The position numbers and the translations under genes were made by a program. From Planctomycetota bacterium (GTDB lineage: Bacteria > Planctomycetota > Phycisphaerae > Phycisphaerales > SM1A02): a stretch of 5,402 bases of DNA. Shown here in pieces: positions 1 through 5,146 of the stretch; position 1 is the stretch's first letter, and each line of letters starts with the position of its first letter. A model generated the notes under the pieces. It ran no database searches, was not told the DNA's origin, and worked only from the letters and a program-made list of their open reading frames with translations. The DNA lies in the NCBI GenBank assembly GCA_009926815.1, contig RFOC01000148.1, positions 1-5,402 on the forward strand, written 5' to 3'.

Positions 1-404
1 AGCGTCGCGGCCTGGTCGTACTTCACCGCAGCCGCGGTGTAACTGCGCTCCTGATCCAGGATGTGCCCGAGCATGAGCTTGGACTTGCCGGCCACGTCGT
101 TCTCGGCGCTGGTTTCGGAGATGGCGAACCGCTCGCGGGCCACCGGGAAGTTGTCCTGATTGAACGCCGACAGTCCGGCCAGCAGGGCGGCCCGCTCGCG
201 CTGGGGCGGCTTCAGCTCGTTCCGCGCGGCATCGGCCTCGCTCAAGGCCTTCGCCCAGTCCTTCTTGTCATAGGCCTGATACGCCGTGTCAAGTCGCTGC
301 ATCGCATTCTGGCAGGCGGCCAGCGGCAGGAGAGCGAGCAGGAGCAGGAGACCCGTCAGGCGATGGTGGTGGCGCATGGTTGTCGTTACTGTATCGACTG
401 TCAT
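1..404 (-). CDS. TPR-like lipoprotein, 5' part (runs off the left edge)
   Basis: Reading the minus strand from the ATG at 404-402 gives 134 open codons up to the window edge. The product starts with a basic n-region (R10, H11-H13, R14), a leucine-rich core, and a lipobox L27-A28-A29-C30, so it should be cut before C30 and anchored to a membrane by lipid. The mature part is helical and repeat-like: three units with aromatic residues in matching positions (W49, F85, Y121, a 36-residue period) and alanine-rich helices, as in TPR or TPR-like proteins of the BamD/YbgF kind. Such proteins usually hold partner proteins at the envelope; the partner cannot be told here. The start is uncertain: ATG 404 has AAGGAGGT only two bases upstream, while an inner ATG at 377 (residue 9) keeps the whole signal peptide. 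The gene diverges from the ligase gene at 403. Confidence 0.82.
   Translation of the reverse strand, partial: MTVDTVTTTMRHHHRLTGLLLLLALLPLAACQNAMQRLDTAYQAYDKKDWAKALSEADAARNELKPPQRERAALLAGLSAFNQDNFPVARERFAISETSAENDVAGKSKLMLGHILDQERSYTAAAVKYDQAAT
378..402. promoter_or_regulatory. Possible shared divergent promoter core
   Basis: Between the inner lipoprotein ATG (377) and the ligase ATG (403) lie 25 bases with 12 G or C (48%), clearly lower than the surroundings. A near-palindromic TTACTGTAT at 386-394 reads as a -10-like TACTGT (387-392) on the plus strand and TACAGT (393-388) on the minus strand. Each lies 11 bases from the respective ATG, which would suit leaderless or nearly leaderless transcripts both ways. 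No convincing -35 box was found. This is inference from base composition and spacing only. Confidence 0.25.
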
Positions 405-1629
405 GGACCTCCTTCTTCGGATCCAGCGTCAACTCCTGCTGCATCCGTTGCGTCCGGTGGTGGTCGACGACCAGCGGACCTGGAAGGCGGGCATGCTGCT
501 CGCGGCGGCCTGGCACATGGCCCGGGCGATCGAGCGAAGCACGGATCGACAGGTGGTGGGCGTGCTGCTGCCCACCAGCGGCCTCTTCCCGGCGGCCCTG
601 CTGGCCGGCTGGATGACCGGCAAGGTGGTCGTGCCCCTGAACTACCTGCTCTCCCGGGAGGACCTGGAGTACATCGTGCAGGATTCGGGCCTGGAGACCG
701 TGGTGACCGTGGATCCCATGCTGGAGTACATCCACGGTCCGACCGCATCCATGAAGCCGCTGCGACTGGAGTCGATCGACTTCAGGCGGCTGCCGCCCAT
801 CCGGCGGGCCCGACGACGCGGGGCGGGGGATCTGGCCGTGCTGCTCTACACCAGCGGCACCAGCGGTCGGCCCAAGGGGGTCATGCTGACCGCAGGCAAT
901 CTGGCGGCCAACGTGGACCAGATCGTCCGGTGGGCCACCTTCGACCATCGCGACGTGCTTCTGGGGGTCCTGCCGCAGTTCCATTCCTTCGGACTGACGG
1001 TGCTCACGCTGCTTCCACTGGCCATCGGGGCGAGGGCGGTCTACACGGCCCGCTTCCAGCCACGCAAGGTTCTGGACCTGGCTCGGGAGCATCAGGTGAC
1101 GGCCTTCGTGGCCATTCCCAGCATGTACAACGCGCTCGTGGCGGCCCGCCATGGCGGCGCGGAGTGCTTCGCCAGGCTGCGGTACGCGGTCAGTGGAGGC
1201 GAGCCGCTTCCGGATGCGGTGGCGGAGGGTTTCCGCGAGCGTTTCGGGGTGCGGATCGCCGAGGGCTACGGACTCACCGAGACCAGCCCCGTGACCAACT
1301 GGTGCCTGCCCGATGAGTGGCGGCACCGCAGCGTGGGGCGGCCCCTGCCTGACGTGGTGGAGCGCATCGTGGGTCCCGACGGGAGCGTGCTGGGCCCCGA
1401 CCAGGATGGCGAGATCCGCATCCAGGGCCCCAACGTGATGAAGGGCTACTGGAGGCTTCCGGAGGAGACCGCCCGCGTGTTCGACGAGCAGGGCTTCTTC
1501 CGCACCGGGGACATGGGCCGGATGGATGCCCAGGGGCATCTCTTCATCACCGGACGGATCAAGGAGATGCTCATCATCTCAGGCGAGAACGTCTTCCCGC
1601 GCGAGATCGAGGCCGGCATCCCGCCGTGA
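403..1629 (+). CDS. AMP-dependent acyl-CoA/acyl-ACP ligase, main part, truncated by frameshift
   Basis: This is the large N-terminal domain of an ANL-superfamily ligase, which activates a carboxylate with ATP to an acyl-AMP and passes it to a thiol. Family motifs are in order: P-loop A3 LLYTSGTSGRPKGV at residues 147-160, A4-like PQFHSFGLT at 191-199, A5 YGLTETSP at 289-296, A7 FRTGD at 366-370, and A8 TGRIKEM starting near residue 383, ending in NVFPREIEA. The HSFGLT segment resembles fatty-acid ligases, so a medium- or long-chain fatty acid is the likely substrate (inference). The frame then turns into GIPP and stops at 1627-1629, whereas the family continues with about four residues and HPAV. 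The rest is in another frame at 1626-1865. ATG 403 is chosen because PVVVDDQRTW fits the family N-terminus and upstream codons overlap the lipoprotein. No Shine-Dalgarno is visible. As encoded it lacks the A10 lysine. Confidence 0.85.
   Translation: MDLLLRIQRQLLLHPLRPVVVDDQRTWKAGMLLAAAWHMARAIERSTDRQVVGVLLPTSGLFPAALLAGWMTGKVVVPLNYLLSREDLEYIVQDSGLETVVTVDPMLEYIHGPTASMKPLRLESIDFRRLPPIRRARRRGAGDLAVLLYTSGTSGRPKGVMLTAGNLAANVDQIVRWATFDHRDVLLGVLPQFHSFGLTVLTLLPLAIGARAVYTARFQPRKVLDLAREHQVTAFVAIPSMYNALVAARHGGAECFARLRYAVSGGEPLPDAVAEGFRERFGVRIAEGYGLTETSPVTNWCLPDEWRHRSVGRPLPDVVERIVGPDGSVLGPDQDGEIRIQGPNVMKGYWRLPEETARVFDEQGFFRTGDMGRMDAQGHLFITGRIKEMLIISGENVFPREIEAGIPP
407..414 (-). promoter_or_regulatory. Strong but closely spaced ribosome binding site for the lipoprotein
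   Basis: The minus strand reads AAGGAGGT, a full match to the 16S anti-Shine-Dalgarno sequence, followed by CC and the ATG at 404-402. The spacing is shorter than usual (three bases from GGAGG to ATG). If real, it supports ATG 404 over the inner ATG at 377. It lies inside the first codons of the ligase on the other strand, so the match may also be chance. Confidence 0.45.
1612..1626 (+). other. Frameshift junction in the ligase gene
   Basis: The first frame codes EIEA up to 1614. The homologous continuation HPAVKDSAVIG starts at 1617 in a different frame (cat ccc gcc gtg). Family members carry about four residues between the E-I-E-A/D position and HPAV, that is 12 bases, but only two bases (gg, 1615-1616) are present. 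The simplest reading is a 10-base deletion rather than a single-base slip. The result is a GTGA overlap at 1626-1629 between the stop of the front part and a possible GTG start of the back part. Confidence 0.7.
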
Positions 1630-1865
1630 AGGATTCGGCGGTGATCGGCATGCAGGATCCATCGCGAGGCGAGCTGCCGCTGGCCTTCGTGGAACTCCAC
1701 GAGGGTCACGCCTTCGACCCCGTGGCGCTGCAGCATCACTGCCGGACCGTGCTGCCGCCCTACAAGGTGCCCAGGGAGATCCGATGCCGACAGGCGCTGC
1801 CTCGCAACCCCACGGGCAAGATCATGCGCCGGGCGCTCTCGCCCCAGACACCCAGTGAAGGCTGA
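1626..1865 (+). CDS. C-terminal lid domain fragment of the same ligase
   Basis: The 79 codons from GTG 1626 encode the small mobile C-terminal domain of the ligase. It contains KDSAVIGMQDPSRGE (residues 2-16), PPYKVPREI (44-52) and the A10 motif LPRNPTGKIMRR (58-69) with the lysine (K65) that serves adenylate formation in this superfamily. The GTG is probably an ordinary valine codon of the ancestral HPAV, not a true start; the nearest purine-rich stretch (gagg, 1609-1612) is 13 bases away. Because GTG overlaps the preceding TGA as GTGA, low-level coupled translation of a separate lid domain cannot be excluded. The two parts together would give about 490 residues, a normal or slightly short length for the family. 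Most likely the gene is a recent pseudogene or the lesion is a sequence error. Confidence 0.7.
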   Translation: MKDSAVIGMQDPSRGELPLAFVELHEGHAFDPVALQHHCRTVLPPYKVPREIRCRQALPRNPTGKIMRRALSPQTPSEG

Positions 1866-1872
1866 TTGACCT

Positions 1873-3657
1873 TCAGGAGCAGGGTCCGAACCGGGTCAGC
1901 AGCGTGCCGATGTCGGCAGCGTCCACCAGCCCCGAGCCGTCCAGATCCCCGGGGCCGCCCGAGGCACCGAACAGCGTCAGCAGCGTGCCGATGTCCGCGG
2001 CATCGACCGTGCCCGAGCCATCGAGGTCTCCTGTGCAGCATGCGGTGCCTGCCGGGGTGGAGATGGTCAGCGTGGCCAGGCCGCGCTCGTTGGCCACGCC
2101 GCTGACCCGGATCAGGTAGTCCAGTTCACAGGAGGCCTGGAAGGTGAGCCGGCTGCCTCGGGCGGGATCGCAGAAGGGGCTGTCATCTGCGCAGGCCACG
2201 CGCACGCGATCACCGCAGGGCCCGGTGAACATCTCGAGCCGGGTGTCCCAGATGGCCCCGCAGAGATCCAGTTGGCATTCGCCCGAGCGAGCGGGCCGCC
2301 AGCGGAACCAGACATCCCGACCGGAGTCGGCCCCGGCCACGCGGCATCCAGTGGGCACCGGATCGCCATCCTTGGTCGCGCCAAGCGTGCTGACCGACCA
2401 GGCGCCTTCGGTGATCCGCTGGGCGTTCGCGCAGGCATCGTTCGAGGGTGCCGGGGCGCCGCAGTTCTCGTCCGCGACCAGCACGCATGCCATGTCCCAC
2501 GCGATGTCGCAGCAGTCCGGCAGGAGCGCGCAGGTGGTGGCACAGCACGCGGCGTTGGCGCAGCTTGGCGTGGCATGGGGCGCGAAGCAGTCGCCCGATC
2601 CCGTGCCGCACGGGTCGCCGCAGGCTGCGGCGGATTCCACGCGAAGGCGGTAGCGGCCGCCATTGCAGTCCGTGGCGGCATTGGAGATCACGCCATCCGT
2701 TCCGCGTGCCACCACGATCCACCAGCTGGTGGGTGCCACGCAGGTCCACGCCTTGCTGGTGCCGCAGCCGGTGGCGTTCACGGTCAGTCGTGAGCCCAGG
2801 GGCAGCACGGTTTCCGCGCTGTTCACCGGAACCACGGCCGCGAACATGGGTGAGGCGGCGGTGAGGAAGACCCGGATCTTCACCAGGCCGTCGCTGTCGG
2901 TGTCCAGTCCCTGCAGGCTGACCAGGTAGACGTCCACGTCATTGAGCGAGGGGGTGACGGTGAGTCGGCCGCAGACATCCCTGTCGCGCAGGATCGCCTG
3001 GGGAACGCCGGCGGGCGACCCCGGACGGAAGACGGGGTCGTTGGTTCGGGAGCCGCAGGTCTCGATCTCCTGCGAGGAGCCCGTGGGGCAACCCGGATCG
3101 CAGGCCGTGGAGCACAGGGACTGGGCCAGCGAGACGCAGAAGTTGTCCCAAGCGGTCACGCAGCAGGGATCCCAGCTGGCGCACACCTGGTCGCAGCAGT
3201 CGGCATCGTTGCAGGCCGGGGTGGGATGAGGCGCGGTGCAACTGCCGGCATTGGGGTCTCCGCAGGGCACCGGGCCGGCGGGTTCGCAGTTGATCTGGGC
3301 CAGCAGCGCACAGTTGTCGTCCCACTCCACGTTGCAGCAGTAGTCATCCAGGGCGCAGATGTCCTGACAGCACTCCGCATCCGCGCAACCCTTCTTGGGG
3401 TGGGGCAGCACGCAGCTCTCCGGCGTGGAGCCGCAACCCTCGCAGACGAACAGGGCCTGAGTGGCGCAGGCCGAGTCCCAGGCCACGGTGCAGCACTCCG
3501 GCAGCGTGGCGCAGACCGCCGCCGAGCAGAGCGAGCTGGAGCAGCCGGGGGTGCCCCGAACCTCCAGGCAGTTGTTCTGCGCCGCCGCGGGGAGGCAGCA
3601 CAGCAGCAGGGCCAAGGCGGCCGCCCATCGGCGGATCGGGGCGTGGGACAGGGTCAC
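1873..3657 (-). CDS. Secreted Cys-rich protein with four CC/WD modules and dockerin-type repeats
   Basis: This 594-residue protein has unknown function. Residues 1-26 form a signal peptide (RR at 9-10, hydrophobic core, AAA before Q27). The domain order seen is: three Cys modules (30-72, 82-124, 140-182), a PPC-like beta region (about 194-349, with DVDVY), a fourth Cys module (357-399), an ND...DVWF...DTRLEMF domain (about 406-533) common in planctomycete exported proteins, and two dockerin-type Ca-binding loops (D544-D555 and D571-D582). It ends in GPCS. About 57 cysteines lie in the mature part, roughly one residue in ten, implying many disulfides outside the cytoplasm. The GTG start at 3657 overlaps the TGA of the upstream paralogue (GTGA); a weak GGAGAG lies 14 bases upstream, so translation may depend on coupling. 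No in-frame alternative start is seen that keeps the signal peptide. No PEP-CTERM or other sorting tail is present. A structural or surface-binding role is a guess. Confidence 0.87.
   Translation of the reverse strand: MTLSHAPIRRWAAALALLLCCLPAAAQNNCLEVRGTPGCSSSLCSAAVCATLPECCTVAWDSACATQALFVCEGCGSTPESCVLPHPKKGCADAECCQDICALDDYCCNVEWDDNCALLAQINCEPAGPVPCGDPNAGSCTAPHPTPACNDADCCDQVCASWDPCCVTAWDNFCVSLAQSLCSTACDPGCPTGSSQEIETCGSRTNDPVFRPGSPAGVPQAILRDRDVCGRLTVTPSLNDVDVYLVSLQGLDTDSDGLVKIRVFLTAASPMFAAVVPVNSAETVLPLGSRLTVNATGCGTSKAWTCVAPTSWWIVVARGTDGVISNAATDCNGGRYRLRVESAAACGDPCGTGSGDCFAPHATPSCANAACCATTCALLPDCCDIAWDMACVLVADENCGAPAPSNDACANAQRITEGAWSVSTLGATKDGDPVPTGCRVAGADSGRDVWFRWRPARSGECQLDLCGAIWDTRLEMFTGPCGDRVRVACADDSPFCDPARGSRLTFQASCELDYLIRVSGVANERGLATLTISTPAGTACCTGDLDGSGTVDAADIGTLLTLFGASGGPGDLDGSGLVDAADIGTLLTRFGPCS
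1912..2028 (-). repeat. Paired dockerin-type calcium loops of the downstream Cys-rich protein
   Basis: Two 12-residue loops start with DLDGSG and end in D555 and D582, with acidic or hydroxyl side chains at loop positions 1, 3, 5 and 12 as in EF-hand-like dockerin type I loops. They are offset by 27 residues. At DNA level a 20-base stretch is identical at 1895-1914 and 1976-1995 (81 bases apart), pointing to a fairly recent internal duplication or homogenisation. No cohesin is encoded in the window. Confidence 0.75.
2461..2589 (-). repeat. Fourth CC/WD cysteine module (M4), separated from the others
   Basis: Residues C357-C399 repeat the nine-cysteine pattern exactly, again over 43 residues, but sit between the PPC-like region and the ND...DVWF domain. 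The paralogue has no module at this place. Confidence 0.8.
3112..3570 (-). repeat. Three consecutive CC/WD cysteine modules (M1-M3)
   Basis: M1 is residues 30-72 (3442-3570), M2 82-124 (3286-3414) and M3 140-182 (3112-3240), each exactly 43 residues from first to last cysteine. M2 and M3 have nine cysteines at offsets 0, 9, 14, 15, 19, 25, 26, 34 and 42, with W-D at 30-31. M1 has serine at offset 15 and so eight. The residues between the cysteines vary widely, so spacing is conserved more than sequence. Linkers are 9 and 15 residues. Confidence 0.82.
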
Positions 3658-4928
3658 GGCAACGAGTCTAACTCTCCAATCTTCTCGGACAAAATGGTCC
3701 CGCGAAGGTTTTCAGGACATGGTCCGATCAGGATGAGGAGAAGTCCGAGATCTCCGGAATCGACCGTCCCGCTGCCATCCAGATCCGCCTCCGCCATGTC
3801 GGAGCCGAAGACCACCAGCAGGGATCCGATGTCCGCCGCGGTGACATGGGCGTCTCCGTCCAGATCACCGGGACAGGATCCGTTGCCGCCGTCCTCCAGG
3901 ATCCGAAGCACGCCCAGTCCTCCGTGTCCCCAGCCTCCAAGCCGAATGAGCACGGGTTCGCCCGCCTCAAGTGGCACCCGAAGTTCGGCGGCATCACCCT
4001 GGCAGGCATCGTCGCTGCAGGCCATGGGCATGCTGGAGCCCGGCGGGTAGATCGCGATCCGCGTGTCCCAGGGCGACGCACCGCAGGTTCCGATGGTCCA
4101 CCACGCGGCCCGCGGCGGATCGAAGAGGAACCACACGTCGTTGGAGATGGCCAGGCCCGTGCCCTCGTCGCACCAGGCGGGCAGCGGTTCAGGGTCGGTG
4201 GAGGCCTCGGCTGAATCGAAGTTCCAGAGACCTTCGCCCACGCTCAACGCATCCGCGCGCCGGTCGTTCACTGGAGGATCGGGCTGGCAGGGCTCCCGTG
4301 CGATGCGCAGCACGTAGGTGCCTCGGGGATCGCCGCAGGGCAGGGTCTCGAAGAGCAACGAGCGGACGACCACGCGGTAACTCCCCGCGGGAAGGCATGC
4401 CTCGATGGTGGCGGGGCATCCATCCGGGCCGTCGGCGTGCACCGTGGGAGGGCACTGATCATCGATGAGAGCCGTGCCCAAGGGGCCCTGGCTCCAGCAA
4501 TGCACCTGCACTCGTGACGGCTCGGTCAACTCGAAGGCGTACCAGTCCACATCCCGCTGGAGGTCCGATGCCCACAGGGTGCCCTGCACCGAGGTCATCC
4601 ATGGCAGGCTGGTGGGCAGGCCTGCGGGAGTGCCGCAGGGATCGCCGCCCAAGGCACCGCAGGCTTCCGCCTCCAGAAGCGTGGCCGTGGGCGGGTTGCA
4701 CGCCGTCTGCGGACTGCACACGGTGCACAGCACGCTGGCTTCCGTGGCGCATCGCTGGTCCCACTCCACCGAGCAGCACCAGGGATCGATGCCGCAGATC
4801 GACTCCGTGCACGCCTCATCCGCGCATCCGGCCTGGGAGCCGGGTGTGCAGCAGGTCGACTGCGATTGGGACGCCGCGGTGACGACGAAGAGGACAAGGC
4901 TGGCGAGCAGGCGGGCGGACTTGGGCAT
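3654..4928 (-). CDS. Secreted Cys-rich protein with one CC/WD module and dockerin-type repeats
   Basis: This 424-residue paralogue of the downstream gene has a signal peptide (K3 and R6, then a hydrophobic stretch, likely cut near TAAS-Q21), one Cys module (C26-C68), a PPC-like region (about 84-213, with DVDWYAFEL), an ND...NDVWF...DTRIAIY domain (about 218-345) and two dockerin-type loops (D355-D366, D382-D393) ending in GPC404. The order is the same as in the neighbour but without modules 2-4. After C404 there are 20 further residues with no counterpart in the neighbour, coded by unusually AT-rich DNA, probably read from a former spacer after loss of a stop. ATG 4928 has a well-placed GGAGG. 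It is the first gene of a two-gene minus-strand unit. Biochemical function is unknown; export and disulfide formation are inferred from the signal peptide and cysteines. Confidence 0.88.
   Translation of the reverse strand: MPKSARLLASLVLFVVTAASQSQSTCCTPGSQAGCADEACTESICGIDPWCCSVEWDQRCATEASVLCTVCSPQTACNPPTATLLEAEACGALGGDPCGTPAGLPTSLPWMTSVQGTLWASDLQRDVDWYAFELTEPSRVQVHCWSQGPLGTALIDDQCPPTVHADGPDGCPATIEACLPAGSYRVVVRSLLFETLPCGDPRGTYVLRIAREPCQPDPPVNDRRADALSVGEGLWNFDSAEASTDPEPLPAWCDEGTGLAISNDVWFLFDPPRAAWWTIGTCGASPWDTRIAIYPPGSSMPMACSDDACQGDAAELRVPLEAGEPVLIRLGGWGHGGLGVLRILEDGGNGSCPGDLDGDAHVTAADIGSLLVVFGSDMAEADLDGSGTVDSGDLGLLLILIGPCPENLRGTILSEKIGELDSLP
3750..3866 (-). repeat. Paired dockerin-type calcium loops of the upstream Cys-rich protein
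   Basis: Loops D355-D366 (DLDGDA start) and D382-D393 (DLDGSG start) are 27 residues apart, as in the neighbour, but the two copies are more diverged from each other. A conserved G-P-C follows at residues 402-404. Confidence 0.72.
4725..4853 (-). repeat. CC/WD cysteine module, single copy of the upstream protein
   Basis: Residues C26-C68 span 43 residues with cysteines at offsets 0, 9, 14, 19, 25, 26, 34 and 42 and W-D at offsets 30-31, identical in spacing to the four modules of the neighbouring protein. Offset 15 is threonine (T41) instead of the cysteine seen in the internal modules. An extra cysteine, C27, follows the first. Confidence 0.8.
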
Positions 4929-4934
4929 GGGATT

Positions 4935-4939
4935 CCTCC
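4935..4939 (-). promoter_or_regulatory. Ribosome binding site of the upstream Cys-rich gene
   Basis: The minus strand reads CGGAGGAATCCC before ATG 4928, so GGAGG lies six bases from the start. This fixes the start and places the signal peptide at the N-terminus. Confidence 0.75.
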
Positions 4940-5046
4940 GATGGCGGGCAGGATCCAGTCGCCAGGGGCCCCAGTCCGGACTTCAGGCCCTTTTTCCCCG
5001 AGGTCCAGACCACGACGCCGTTTGTCCACACGGCATCCCCGGTCTT

Positions 5047-5066
5047 TCCGGAGCCCGGCCTCCGGA
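5047..5066. repeat. Small inverted repeat in the divergent intergenic region
   Basis: TCCGGAG (5047-5053) and CTCCGGA (5060-5066) are perfect reverse complements around a six-base loop. There is no T-run on either side, so it is not a typical terminator. It lies 81-100 bases upstream of the peroxiredoxin start and could be an operator or chance in GC-rich DNA. The rest of the 218-base region (4929-5146) shows no clear promoter boxes. Confidence 0.35.
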
Positions 5067-5133
5067 TAGGGGCCGTTGGCGCCCGCGGTGCCTGATAGGT
5101 TTCCCGGTTCGCCGGCCCGCATGGCCGCCGACC

Positions 5134-5140
5134 AAGGAGA
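5134..5140 (+). promoter_or_regulatory. Ribosome binding site of the peroxiredoxin gene
   Basis: AAGGAGA lies six bases before ATG 5147. It decides the start, since the nearby ATG at 5121 is out of frame with the gene. Confidence 0.75.
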
Positions 5141-5146
5141 ACCCCC

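Noticed and set aside
427..432. TTGACG on the minus strand as a -35 box for the lipoprotein
   Set aside because: The expected -10 position falls on the ribosome binding site and start codon and shows no match.
63..1316. Long plus-strand open frame of 417 codons
   Set aside because: It is out of frame with the ligase, whose motifs are unmistakable, and its R/G/A-rich low-complexity product matches nothing. High-GC shadow.
289..1539. Long minus-strand open frame of 416 codons opposite the ligase
   Set aside because: It is rich in H, R, P and Q with no domain signature and is antisense to a clear gene; it also overlaps the lipoprotein start.
1861..1903. Imperfect inverted repeat at the convergent gene ends (GCTG..TGACC / GGTCA.CAGC)
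   Set aside because: Long loop, internal bulge, no T-run, and it lies inside coding sequence. Not enough to call a terminator; none is visible for either convergent unit.
1873..3657. Reading the cysteine-rich gene as a lipoprotein (C20/C21 in the signal peptide)
   Set aside because: The residues before C20 are LLL and those before C21 do not form a lipobox, while AAA-Q27 is a good ordinary signal peptidase site.
3226..4050. Plus-strand open frame of 274 codons opposite the two Cys-rich genes
   Set aside because: Low-complexity product, antisense to well-supported genes, and it crosses their junction. Shadow.
4966..4995. GGGCC...GGCCC stem followed by TTTTT, terminator-like on the plus strand
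   Set aside because: The stem is only five bases with a 15-base loop, and no plus-strand gene ends before it. The minus-strand order is wrong for a terminator of the Cys-rich genes.
5076..5101. TTGGCG with TAGGTT or TGATAG as a promoter for the peroxiredoxin
   Set aside because: Spacers of 11-14 bases are too short and the boxes are poor matches.
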